A stretch of DNA of 64,000 bases from a virus: the IMG/VR virus record IMGVR_UViG_3300027708_000012, positions 281,370-345,369 of that record; one strand, written 5' to 3'. Position numbers and translations under genes: made by a program. Within the stretch, counting starts at the first letter, position 1. The number at the start of each line of letters is the position of its first letter. The notes beneath the pieces are model-generated. The model was given only the letters and a program-made list of their open reading frames with translations. It did no database searches and was not told the origin of the DNA. This document shows positions 15,702 through 23,510 of this stretch, one piece after another.

Positions 15702-17573
15702 TTAACGTGCTTTTTCAATTTTAGGAGATTTTGCCACAGCAAGGTATGCAGGAGTTGCACTTTGCTGATCATCGTTAAAGTGGAATCCGCCAGAAACTCT
15801 AACAGATGCTTCGCCTTTGCCCATCATTTTGTCAGCCAAGTCGTCACCGTTTTGAATAATGCTGTAATCTAGCGTTTCTGTATTCAAGAACATGATAGCT
15901 TCTACACCGTCTGCACGGTTATAACTAGCATAGGCCAATTTGGTGTATGCTTCCATCATGGCAGGTACTATAATTGTGCCGTCTTCCATAATTGCATTGC
16001 CTATCAGTTCTTCTGCGTCTACGCCAGGAAAAGCAATTTTTCCATCTGGTGTTAATTTTGGAGACTGTTTACCCTTGCCGGCATTTATCATAACTGGTTC
16101 AGCAACGTCGTCCAAATTGGTTATAAGTTTTGATATGGTACTATAAAACAAATCATATGTTTTGTTATAATCGCTATAGATCAAAACTTCATCATTTAAA
16201 CGTCCTAACATTTTATAAGACCAATTGTAATTACAAGCCTCTTTAAATCTGCCATTGGTCTTGTTGTACGTATTAGGTGAGTAATTTTCTTTGGTCATTA
16301 CTTCTTGTTCGCCGTCTTTTCTTGTTCTAATACCTAATTCTGTTCCAGAAGGGAGTTTTTTGGCTGGTGCAGTTCTGATAATCTTTGTGATTTTTTCAGT
16401 CCAGGTGGGCCATGCAGCTGGTCCTTTGAGAATCTTCTTGCTGTTCAGTCTACCGCCGGACGTTGCACCTGCTTTGATTTCCAAGTTGGTGCCAGCTACA
16501 ATCAAATCGCCACCGTGCTGTGCTTTTTGTGCAGGACTACCCATCATACTCAATGCCATTTCGCCCGGCCCGATAGCACCACTAGATTTACCAGGGCTCC
16601 ATGAGAACACTCCGTAGCTGGAGAACAAGTCCAGCATGTCTTCAAAGTTGGTATTAACATGCTGTTTTACATTTCCCACATCTTGCGATATCAACGACTC
16701 CATGTCAATAACTTGGCCGTTATAACAGGCATCTAAAAATTCCACAATACGTGCTCTGTTAAGTTCTTTATTTTGACTCAACATACGCATAATCATGCCA
16801 AAGAAGGCTTGTTTGAATACTGCGGCAAAGTTCTTTGCGTTATCATGTACTTTCTTTTCTGCTTTGGTCAGCGACTTGTATGTGCCCTCATCGATAGCAG
16901 TATAGCCTTGTACTTTATTTGCTAGGGCTTCGAGTTTGTCAAATATACTATTAGTAATCTCTTCAGCTTTTTGTTGCCATACACCTTCTAGTTTGTTAAA
17001 TTCATTACTAACTTTTTTCTTTTTAGCCACTGCCACTGCCAGTTGAGCCACATCTAAGGTTTGATCTAATTTAATCAATCCTTGCACTTCTAACTCTCTA
17101 ATTGCCGCTAAAATAACAGCTTCTCTACTAGGCGATACAATTTTAGTCGCAGCTTCAGTTAATTCAATGTCAGGCTCTAAATTGTTAATAAGTTTGATAA
17201 CTAATTCTTTAGTAGGTTCCCAGTCAGGCAAAGCATTGGCATCTGCTATTAATCTTTTTAATTTGCTAGTAACAACATTTGCAATAATTGGAACATTTTT
17301 AATTGTTGCCGGTTGCTGTTGTCTAGGTGCAGGCTGTGCTATTGGCTGCTGTTGTGCTGGTTGAATAGGTGCCGGAACTGGCTGTTGTGCAGGTTCAGCT
17401 GGTTGTTGTTCTGGAGCAGGTTCAGCTGGTTGTTGTTCTGGAGCAGGTTCGACAGGCGGCTGTTCTGGAGCAGGTTCGACAGGCGGCTGTTGCCCGGGAA
17501 AAGCGGAAAGACGTTTTTCGTCCTCTTCTGGAGTTGTAGGGGCAAATTCTTTTAAAATATCTAGTACACGCAT
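15702..17573 (-). CDS. Tagged nuclease-like candidate virion protein
   Basis: The 623-residue protein begins MRVLDILKEF, one of the window's N-terminal tags, followed by a Pro/Glu/Gln linker with tandem VEPAPEQ-type repeats (about 28-85). The large remainder contains GPGEMALSMMG (about 345) and GGDLIVAGTNLEIKAG (about 365-380), in which Asp and E-I-K are placed as in a PD-(D/E)XK nuclease core. A capsid-packaged nuclease delivered with the DNA is a working guess; the nuclease reading is by motif only. It has a late octamer eight bases before the ATG and no ribosome site. Confidence 0.5.
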   Translation of the reverse strand: MRVLDILKEFAPTTPEEDEKRLSAFPGQQPPVEPAPEQPPVEPAPEQQPAEPAPEQQPAEPAQQPVPAPIQPAQQQPIAQPAPRQQQPATIKNVPIIANVVTSKLKRLIADANALPDWEPTKELVIKLINNLEPDIELTEAATKIVSPSREAVILAAIRELEVQGLIKLDQTLDVAQLAVAVAKKKKVSNEFNKLEGVWQQKAEEITNSIFDKLEALANKVQGYTAIDEGTYKSLTKAEKKVHDNAKNFAAVFKQAFFGMIMRMLSQNKELNRARIVEFLDACYNGQVIDMESLISQDVGNVKQHVNTNFEDMLDLFSSYGVFSWSPGKSSGAIGPGEMALSMMGSPAQKAQHGGDLIVAGTNLEIKAGATSGGRLNSKKILKGPAAWPTWTEKITKIIRTAPAKKLPSGTELGIRTRKDGEQEVMTKENYSPNTYNKTNGRFKEACNYNWSYKMLGRLNDEVLIYSDYNKTYDLFYSTISKLITNLDDVAEPVMINAGKGKQSPKLTPDGKIAFPGVDAEELIGNAIMEDGTIIVPAMMEAYTKLAYASYNRADGVEAIMFLNTETLDYSIIQNGDDLADKMMGKGEASVRVSGGFHFNDDQQSATPAYLAVAKSPKIEKAR

Positions 17574-17581
17574 AGTACTAA

Positions 17582-17589
17582 TATTTATG
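17582..17589 (-). promoter_or_regulatory. T4-type late promoter CATAAATA
   Basis: Eight bases separate the octamer from the ATG at 17573. Confidence 0.65.
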
Positions 17590-18265
17590 CTATTTCAGGG
17601 AACAAGCAATCCTGTATGAAAACCTGTACATCCTCTTCACTAAGCCCTAAGCTAACCATAACTTTAGGAGTATGTGGGTTTTTCTTCTGATTCTCACAAT
17701 AGTAATTCTGAGCGTCAGTAGTATTAGGATGTGTACGTTCGGTTTCTTTTACTGTGGCCAAATAGTGTGTTAGATTCTTACGGGCCATGGCAAGTATTTG
17801 CTCTAGTTCTGCTTCATCGCTGACATTTCCCGCGGCCACCATAGAACCTGTAAAAATACGCTCTGCCCAATCTGGTAACTTGCGAGTTTTATTCCACTCT
17901 AGACGACGAGCTTCTTCAGCAAACCAATCAATCATCGGATGTTCGCTGTCGCCTGCAGGACTAAAATCATGGAAACAGCCTGTGATTTTATTTTTACCAG
18001 CTACAACATCAAATCCAAAGATAGGTGCAGGGTTATCTGTATGCGGGAAAATACAGCAATGCATCATCCATAGACCTTTAGTCTCGCGGGCATCAACTAC
18101 ATCAATATGAGCCCTACGATAAGCACTACTTGTCCAAACTTTGTTTACCCAACCTGGTTGATTAAAACGTTCCATACCAGGCTCTTGAATAATACTACCA
18201 GTTGCATACAACTGACTTTCAAAGTATTCTTCAATTTTAATTAGTGTGTCCCAGACATTACTCAT
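17585..18265 (-). CDS. Ferredoxin-dependent bilin reductase (PcyA/PcyX-like)
   Basis: The 226-residue protein carries the FDBR signature PAPIFGFDVVAGKNKITG followed by FHDFSP, where the Asp of GFD corresponds to the catalytic Asp of PcyA-type enzymes. It should reduce biliverdin IXalpha to a phytobilin using ferredoxin. It follows the heme oxygenase that would supply biliverdin, overlapping it by eight bases. The ATG at 18265 is preferred over an upstream TTG. Which bilin is made cannot be read from the sequence; the compact size fits the viral PcyX/PebS group. Confidence 0.85.
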   Translation of the reverse strand: MSNVWDTLIKIEEYFESQLYATGSIIQEPGMERFNQPGWVNKVWTSSAYRRAHIDVVDARETKGLWMMHCCIFPHTDNPAPIFGFDVVAGKNKITGCFHDFSPAGDSEHPMIDWFAEEARRLEWNKTRKLPDWAERIFTGSMVAAGNVSDEAELEQILAMARKNLTHYLATVKETERTHPNTTDAQNYYCENQKKNPHTPKVMVSLGLSEEDVQVFIQDCLFPEIA

Positions 18266-18806
18266 CTTTATACTCGACAATTTCCATCATTTGTTGGAAG
18301 AACCTTGTGGCGAAATCAAAACATACTTTAGCTTCGTCTGCCATGTCGTCGCTTATACGTTCTCTAATAGCTGCCTTAAGTGCTTCAGGATCTTCAAATT
18401 GGTACATGGTGCCCGACCCAGGAACACGTTTGGCAATCATCTGTCCACCAGCTAGATCACCCATGTGTCGCACATATAAGTGCGCCATTAGTTTTTTTGG
18501 ATTATCTCTGATACTCATGATATAATCCATATATTCTTGGACTATAGGAAGTAGTTCTGCATCGTCCTCATCTGTCCATAGTTCTTTATAGTCCGCATTA
18601 ATTTTTGGTGCTCTGCGAATATCAGGCATGCCGGCCAGCATACCGGTTGCCATAGCACACACTTCTAGTATCTCATATTGCGGATGTTGATTTTTTAAAT
18701 AAGTTGCATACAGTTTAGGATTTATTGTGCCTGAAAACAAAATTTTTACAAATTCCTGTCTTTCAGCATTGGTATGCGCTTCTTTAGTTAAATCTCGTAA
18801 GCTCAT
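18258..18806 (-). CDS. Heme oxygenase
   Basis: The 182-residue helical protein has the proximal heme-ligand His in KEAHTNAE (His11) and the distal-helix signature HLYVRHMGDLAGGQMIAKRV. These mark a biliverdin-forming heme oxygenase that opens heme with O2 and reductant to biliverdin, CO and iron. Its ATG overlaps the clpS stop (ATGA) and its end overlaps the bilin reductase start, so the three are one translational unit. Confidence 0.93.
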   Translation of the reverse strand: MSLRDLTKEAHTNAERQEFVKILFSGTINPKLYATYLKNQHPQYEILEVCAMATGMLAGMPDIRRAPKINADYKELWTDEDDAELLPIVQEYMDYIMSIRDNPKKLMAHLYVRHMGDLAGGQMIAKRVPGSGTMYQFEDPEALKAAIRERISDDMADEAKVCFDFATRFFQQMMEIVEYKDE

Positions 18807-19105
18807 TCTTCCTCCAATTTAATTTGGAGAGGAAAATTATTTTCTCTAGCTGTAGATGTTGTTTCTACGGCCTTAGCCTCGGCAATTTCAAAACTATAAA
18901 TTCCCGCTACTCCACTTCCAGTCTCGTGAATTTGAAGCATAATGTCTCTGGCCGAATCAGTTGAATGCCTAAAGATATTGGATAAAATTGATATCACAAA
19001 CTCCATCGGGGTTACATCGTCATTAAGTATAATGACCTTCCAACGTTTTGGTTCACTGATTACTACTTTAATTTTCTCGTCAATTGCGATATCTGTACTT
19101 GACAT
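18803..19105 (-). CDS. clpS: ClpS adaptor
   Basis: The 100-residue protein matches the ClpS core: WKVIILNDDVTPMEFVISIL, the ligand-pocket DDxTxM segment, the helix IFRHSTDSARDIMLQIHETG and YSFEIAEAKA. ClpS delivers N-degron substrates to ClpAP and blocks SsrA-tagged substrates from ClpA. A phage copy could retune host proteolysis, which is notable because the same phage encodes its own tmRNA. It is the first gene of the ClpS-heme oxygenase-bilin reductase unit. Confidence 0.93.
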   Translation of the reverse strand: MSSTDIAIDEKIKVVISEPKRWKVIILNDDVTPMEFVISILSNIFRHSTDSARDIMLQIHETGSGVAGIYSFEIAEAKAVETTSTARENNFPLQIKLEEE

Positions 19106-19116
19106 TGTGTTCTCTT

Positions 19117-19141
19117 TAAAAAAGGGGGAGTTGCCTCCCCC
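19117..19141 (-). terminator. Terminator after hsp20
   Basis: Minus-strand GGGGGAG-GCAA-CTCCCCC stem is followed by TTTTTTAAA, just after the Hsp20 stop. Confidence 0.85.
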
Positions 19142-19147
19142 GGTTGA

Positions 19148-19579
19148 TTATTTAACTGTAATGATACGTGGCTTCAGTGATTCTGGTACAATACGTTCAA
19201 TCCTAATGATTAACATACCGTCCTTTACTTCAGCGTCTTTGATTTCCATGTACTCAGCAAGAGTCCATGTCTGTTCAAAGTTACGGCTAGCAAGACCTCG
19301 ATGTAAATACTCTTTGTCTTCTGCTGAAATATCAGTTTGCATACCGCGAACAACTAATTGATCTTGGTCTACTTCAACTGTAATTTGATCTTTGCTGAAA
19401 CCTGCTACAGCTACTTCAATTGCATAATCTGTGTCACTATATTTTACAATATTATGTGGCGGATAATTATTTGATTGTTGCTGTAATCTTTGATTAAAGA
19501 TTTGATCAAATCCAACTAAAGCTCTACTTAGTTGTGCAAAGTCCGCTGGACTCACTGTTTTTAATTGCATTGTTGCCAT
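19148..19579 (-). CDS. Small heat-shock protein Hsp20
   Basis: The 143-residue protein is an IbpA-like alpha-crystallin protein. The crystallin domain spans about 40-130 with YAIEVAVAGFSKDQI, LVVRG and a C-terminal beta-strand GMLIIRIERIVP. Hsp20 genes are common in T4-like phages of aquatic bacteria, where a role in virion assembly or stress is assumed. AAGGAG precedes the ATG. It lies between dnaK and clpS and may work with DnaK on unfolded protein. Confidence 0.95.
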   Translation of the reverse strand: MATMQLKTVSPADFAQLSRALVGFDQIFNQRLQQQSNNYPPHNIVKYSDTDYAIEVAVAGFSKDQITVEVDQDQLVVRGMQTDISAEDKEYLHRGLASRNFEQTWTLAEYMEIKDAEVKDGMLIIRIERIVPESLKPRIITVK

Positions 19580-19647
19580 TTTTTATCTCCTTATATTAAG
19601 CAAGAATGTATGGGGCCCCATAATGGGCACCCCATGTTTGTATTATA

Positions 19648-21555
19648 TTACTTTTTGTCAGTAGGGTCAACCTCTGTGAAAGCCGCATTAACTGACTGGC
19701 CTTCTTCAGGTTGTACTGGTGCTGATTGCGCTGCACTTTCTGCAGCTTGCTTCTTGGCCATAACTGGACCTGCTGCCTCAAAAAATGTTTCAACTGATTT
19801 TTGAATAACATCTTTGTCGTCCCCTGCGCAAGCAGTTTCTACTGCTTTAACAGCATCGTCAAACTTAGTCTTTTCTTCTTCAGTCAATTGATCTTTGTAT
19901 GTATCATAGTCTTTCTTGATACTGTGTGTAGTACCTTCAGCATTGTTACGTGCTGTGATTAATTCTGCTTGTTTCTTATCTGCTTCGGCATTTTCCTCAG
20001 CTTCTTGAACCATGCGTTTGATCTCAGCTTCTGTCAATCCGCTATCTGACTTGATAGTGATTTTGTTTTCTTTGCCGGTCTTTTTATCCCTGGCACTTAC
20101 ATTTAAAATACCGTTTGCATCGATATCTAATGTAACTTCAATCTGTGGCATGCCACGTGGTGCAGGATCAATACCTTCCAAGTTAAACTCGCCAAGCGAT
20201 TTATTGTACTTGAATAAGTCACGTTCGCCCTGAGCAACCTTAATAGTTACTGCTGGCTGATTGTCATCTGCTGTACTAAATGTTTGGCTATGTTTGGTCG
20301 GGATAGTTGTGTTTTTAGCAATCAGCTTGGTAAACACACCGCCCATTGTTTCAATACCTAGTGTCAATGGAGTAACGTCCAACAACAATACGTCTGTCTT
20401 GTCGCCAGCTAGAACAGCGCCTTGTACTGCGGCACCAGCGGCAACTGCTTCGTCTGGGTTAACGTCTTTACGTGGAGCCTTACCAAACAGTTTCTCAACT
20501 GCTTCTTGTACTTTAGGCATACGTGTTTGACCACCAACTAGAATAACTTCGTCGATGTCTGCGGCGCTAACTTTAGCATCTGCCATAGCAACTTTACATG
20601 GCTCAATTGAACGCTGGATCAGTCCGTCTACCATTGCTTCAAACTTAGCACGGCTGATAGTTACATTCATGTGCTTAGGACCGTTTGCATCTGCTGTAAT
20701 GTAAGGCAAGTTAACACTTGTACTTGCGGCTGTAGATAATTCAATCTTGGCTTTTTCAGCAGACTCTTTCAAACGTTGTAATGCAAGAACGTCTTGCTTC
20801 AAATCAACTCCGTTGTCTTTCTTGAACTCGTCTACCAAATAGTCCATGATAGCTTGGTCAAAGTCTTCACCGCCTAGGAATGTATCGCCGTTTGTTGACA
20901 ATACTTCAATTTGCTTGTCGCCATCAATGTTAGCGATTTCAATGATTGAAATATCAAATGTACCACCACCCAAGTCATAGACTGCAATCTTGCGATCTTT
21001 CTTGTCTGCTTTGTCAACACCATAAGCCAATGCGGCCGCTGTCGGCTCGTTGATAATACGTAGAACTTCTAAGCCTGCAATACGTCCGGCATCTTTAGTA
21101 GCTTGACGCTGGCTATCGTTGAAGTAAGCTGGAACTGTAATAACAGCTTGGGTCACTGTTGTACCTAAATAGTCTTCAGCAGTTTTTTTCATTTTGCGAA
21201 GTACTTCAGCTGATACTTGCTGTGGTGCAAGTTTTTCGCCGTTTGCTTCGATCCAAGCATCACCGTTGTCTGCTTTAATAATGCTGTAGGGCATCAAGTC
21301 AATATCTTTTTGCACAGCAGCTTCGTCAAACTTGCGACCAATAAGGCGCTTGCTGGCGTAAATTGTATTTTTTGGGTTTGTGACTGCTTGTCGTTTTGCT
21401 GTTGCACCAACTAGGATTTCGTCCTTTGTATATGCAATGATTGATGGTGTTGTTCTTGCGCCTTCGCTATTTTCAATAACTTTTGCTACTCCATTTTCTA
21501 GGATAGCTACGCAACTGTTTGTTGTACCTAAATCGATACCGATGATTTTACTCAT
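19648..21555 (-). CDS. dnaK: DnaK (Hsp70) chaperone
   Basis: The 635-residue protein is full length: ATPase phosphate motif [50 protein letters not shown], the linker [19 protein letters not shown], and a complete substrate-binding domain and lid ending DPTDKK. Neither DnaJ nor GrpE is present, so it must use host co-chaperones. AAAGGAG precedes the ATG. A complete dnaK is unusual in a phage; with Hsp20 and ClpS it forms a protein-quality block. Confidence 0.97.
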   Translation of the reverse strand: MSKIIGIDLGTTNSCVAILENGVAKVIENSEGARTTPSIIAYTKDEILVGATAKRQAVTNPKNTIYASKRLIGRKFDEAAVQKDIDLMPYSIIKADNGDAWIEANGEKLAPQQVSAEVLRKMKKTAEDYLGTTVTQAVITVPAYFNDSQRQATKDAGRIAGLEVLRIINEPTAAALAYGVDKADKKDRKIAVYDLGGGTFDISIIEIANIDGDKQIEVLSTNGDTFLGGEDFDQAIMDYLVDEFKKDNGVDLKQDVLALQRLKESAEKAKIELSTAASTSVNLPYITADANGPKHMNVTISRAKFEAMVDGLIQRSIEPCKVAMADAKVSAADIDEVILVGGQTRMPKVQEAVEKLFGKAPRKDVNPDEAVAAGAAVQGAVLAGDKTDVLLLDVTPLTLGIETMGGVFTKLIAKNTTIPTKHSQTFSTADDNQPAVTIKVAQGERDLFKYNKSLGEFNLEGIDPAPRGMPQIEVTLDIDANGILNVSARDKKTGKENKITIKSDSGLTEAEIKRMVQEAEENAEADKKQAELITARNNAEGTTHSIKKDYDTYKDQLTEEEKTKFDDAVKAVETACAGDDKDVIQKSVETFFEAAGPVMAKKQAAESAAQSAPVQPEEGQSVNAAFTEVDPTDKK

Positions 21556-21633
21556 AATTTTCTCCTTTAATTAAGCGAGTAATGCGGGCACCATGCCCTT
21601 GTACTAAACCCTTACGGCGTTTCAGCACGTAAT

Positions 21634-21641
21634 TATTTATG
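21634..21641 (-). promoter_or_regulatory. T4-type late promoter CATAAATA before dnaK
   Basis: The octamer lies 78 bases before the dnaK ATG. The leader contains a GGGCA-TGG-TGCCC hairpin and ends in AAAGGAG. Confidence 0.5.
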
Positions 21642-21645
21642 TCTG

Positions 21646-21927
21646 TCAAACAGTTTCTTTGAAAATATTTGACCAGATTTTTAGTTTTTCTCGCTTGGCT
21701 TCTGCCGCTTGTTCAATGTTGGTCCAGCTAACTACATCTAGTTCTTGCAGGATTTCAATCATAGCATACAAGTCGCCCAATTCTTCTTCCAAGTGTTCCC
21801 TATTAGTTTTGGGTTTACCTGGCTTAAGATTGTCTAGGCCAAAGCGACTAATCTTACTTACCGCTTGAATAACTTCTGCACATTCTTCTTGGAGAATGTC
21901 CATTACTTCTTTAGTTTGTGAATCCAT
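21646..21927 (-). CDS. MazG-like nucleotide pyrophosphohydrolase
   Basis: The 93-residue all-helical protein has the EECAEVIQA (ExxE) and EELGDLYAM (ExxD) metal-binding motifs of the MazG/dUTPase-type NTP-PPase superfamily. It probably hydrolyses a nucleotide, either to clean the pool or to affect signalling nucleotides, as proposed for phage MazG proteins. It is separated from the exonuclease gene upstream by two bases. Confidence 0.8.
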   Translation of the reverse strand: MDSQTKEVMDILQEECAEVIQAVSKISRFGLDNLKPGKPKTNREHLEEELGDLYAMIEILQELDVVSWTNIEQAAEAKREKLKIWSNIFKETV

Positions 21928-21929
21928 AA

Positions 21930-22514
21930 TTACCTCTGATTTGCAAACGGAGCAATATAAGTACCTCCGCTAGTTGTACTTGTTCTTAGTGTGTTATAGA
22001 CATTTTGAATGCCTACCGCCTGGTTCCACGCATCCTCTAAAGCATGGTGGGCCGTTACCGGTGGACGTTGTGGGTTGATTCCTAAATCAAACGCTGTACG
22101 CACATCACGCACTTCCCAAAATTTCCAAGGAATAGCTCTATTGATTTTACGGAATACATGTTCACAAATGATAATATCAAAACAACTGCCATTTGACCAT
22201 ACACGTTTAGCACCCCAGCAAAATTTATAAAGACGAGCAAATGCTTCTTCAATATCAATTCTATCTTCGGGGTCAAAGGCAGCTTCCTGTGCCTCTTTGC
22301 TTTGATTAGCCCACCAAGCGATTGTGTCATCGTTAGTGGTCAATCCAATCCTATCACAACTATCTAAATCTACTTTACAGTAAAAACTATCCATATCTGG
22401 TTCTTTTAATTCGGAACCAAACGGATCAAATTTTACTGCTCCTATTGTTAAAATTGAAGCATCTGGAGTAGTATTAAGTGTCTCCAAATCTATCATTATA
22501 TCTGTTTTAGCCAT
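21930..22514 (-). CDS. DEDDh 3'-5' exonuclease (Rv2179c-like)
   Basis: The 194-residue protein has MIDLETLNTTPDASILTIGAV (Exo I, D-x-E), NGSCFDIII (Exo II, Asp) and HHALEDAWNQA (Exo III, His plus Asp), the catalytic set of the DnaQ-like DEDDh fold. WSNGSxFD and the length match the exoribonuclease VIII/Rv2179c-like group, which includes T4 DexA relatives. Substrate, RNA or DNA, is not decided by sequence. A consensus sigma70 promoter sits upstream. Confidence 0.85.
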   Translation of the reverse strand: MAKTDIMIDLETLNTTPDASILTIGAVKFDPFGSELKEPDMDSFYCKVDLDSCDRIGLTTNDDTIAWWANQSKEAQEAAFDPEDRIDIEEAFARLYKFCWGAKRVWSNGSCFDIIICEHVFRKINRAIPWKFWEVRDVRTAFDLGINPQRPPVTAHHALEDAWNQAVGIQNVYNTLRTSTTSGGTYIAPFANQR

Positions 22515-22541
22515 TAAGTTCTTTCTTTATTGTGAACTTAT

Positions 22542-22570
22542 ATTATAACAGATTTACTATATAATGTCAA
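22542..22570 (-). promoter_or_regulatory. Consensus sigma70 promoter
   Basis: TTGACA (22565-22570), 17 bp, TATAAT (22542-22547): a perfect consensus, driving the exonuclease-MazG unit. Confidence 0.85.
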
Positions 22571-22800
22571 TAGAGTTTTGGTGGAAGTTGTTGATCACGT
22601 AGTTTTTTATTCCAACGACTTTTGGCTGCACCCTTTTTACGTTTGCGTTCAGTCGTTGGTTTTTCGTAAAACTCTTTGGCACGTAAAGCATCTAGTGTAC
22701 CTGCTTCTTCAACCTTACGTTTAAATCTTCGAAGAGAAACGTTGATATTTTCCCCGTCTTTGACAGTAATACCAGTTCCCTTACTCTTCTTGTGAATCAT
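22567..22800 (-). CDS. Ribosomal protein bS21
   Basis: The 77-residue very basic protein has the bS21 pattern [38 protein letters not shown]. The ATG at 22800 follows GAGG and overlaps the upstream gene by 20 bases. bS21 sits near the anti-Shine-Dalgarno end of 16S rRNA and affects initiation; phage copies are known and thought to bias initiation. Many genes here that lack a ribosome site make this relevant. It may replace host bS21 on ribosomes. Confidence 0.92.
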   Translation of the reverse strand: MIHKKSKGTGITVKDGENINVSLRRFKRKVEEAGTLDALRAKEFYEKPTTERKRKKGAAKSRWNKKLRDQQLPPKLY

Positions 22801-23203
22801 TATCGTTTTCCTCGTCTTCGTCTTGGTTCTCCAATTGTTCAACAATCAAATCAAGATTATAAATTCGATTTTTACTAATTAGACCGTATGGAGTTATTTC
22901 GTCGCTAGTTATGTAGCTTGCATTAGGTTGGGCAATAATAAAAGTAACAAATTTTTGTGTAATGCTGTCACAGTTATCCACATCTACTATTACACAATCT
23001 GCTTGTTGGCATATACTTAAAAGCCAACCAATATCATTATCATCAGTGTCATAGATAAAAACATTTAAATCATCGATGCTTTTACTTAAAATTGTTTGAA
23101 ATTGTTCTTTAACTGATGTACTAGGTTTAATTAGTAGATAACTCAAGTTCATATTAAACAGTTTATCAGGAGGCGTTATTAATGTTATTTTTCCTAAGTT
23201 CAT
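22781..23203 (-). CDS. Conserved T4-like phage protein of unknown function
   Basis: The 140-residue protein starts [16 protein letters not shown], a pattern I associate with conserved uncharacterised proteins of T4-like cyanophages, and continues with [30 protein letters not shown]. The C-terminus is very acidic ([14 protein letters not shown]). The ATG at 23203 overlaps the upstream frame. No catalytic motif is seen. Confidence 0.65.
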   Translation of the reverse strand: MNLGKITLITPPDKLFNMNLSYLLIKPSTSVKEQFQTILSKSIDDLNVFIYDTDDNDIGWLLSICQQADCVIVDVDNCDSITQKFVTFIIAQPNASYITSDEITPYGLISKNRIYNLDLIVEQLENQDEDEENDNDSQEE

Positions 23204-23510
23204 ATATCTTTTCTGCAAAATAGTCTAGTTCTTCCGTGGGGTAATCGTTAAATTTCGTAGTACCAGTTTTTATATCATTTATAAACTTAACTAACTCGGG
23301 TTCTGTTTTAGAATCAAATATTAAATTGTTAAATTTATTTTCACTATATTCTATATACAATCTGTCTATTGTTTTAAATGGATCTGTGCGACTAGTATTT
23401 TTTATACGTTGCCAAAAACTTTTTGGATCTTTTTGCTCTTCGTTCTGAACATATGTTATTCTTTGTTCTTCACTTGGATTTTCCCCGTTTGATCCTTGAT
23501 CATATATGTC
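23166..23510 (-). CDS. -1 frame extension of the 24604 membrane protein
   Basis: This frame is open from the slippery site at 23510 to a stop at 23166 (114 residues) but has no ATG with a ribosome site: the only candidate near its middle is a TTG at 23360 without one. It is polar and predicted helical ([35 protein letters not shown]). It joins the upstream membrane-protein frame by a -1 shift at A AAA AAG. Read through, the fusion would be about 479 residues. A homopolymer error in the assembly would give the same picture. Confidence 0.6.
   Translation of the reverse strand, partial: DIYDQGSNGENPSEEQRITYVQNEEQKDPKSFWQRIKNTSRTDPFKTIDRLYIEYSENKFNNLIFDSKTEPELVKFINDIKTGTTKFNDYPTEELDYFAEKIYELRKNNINNAS

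Noticed and set aside
12248-21555. Host chromosomal origin for the racemase, symporter, ClpS and DnaK block
   Set aside because: The genes share strand, overlaps and T4-type late promoters with flanking virion genes and are embedded between phage genes on both sides, so a phage setting fits better; a chimera cannot be fully excluded without reads.
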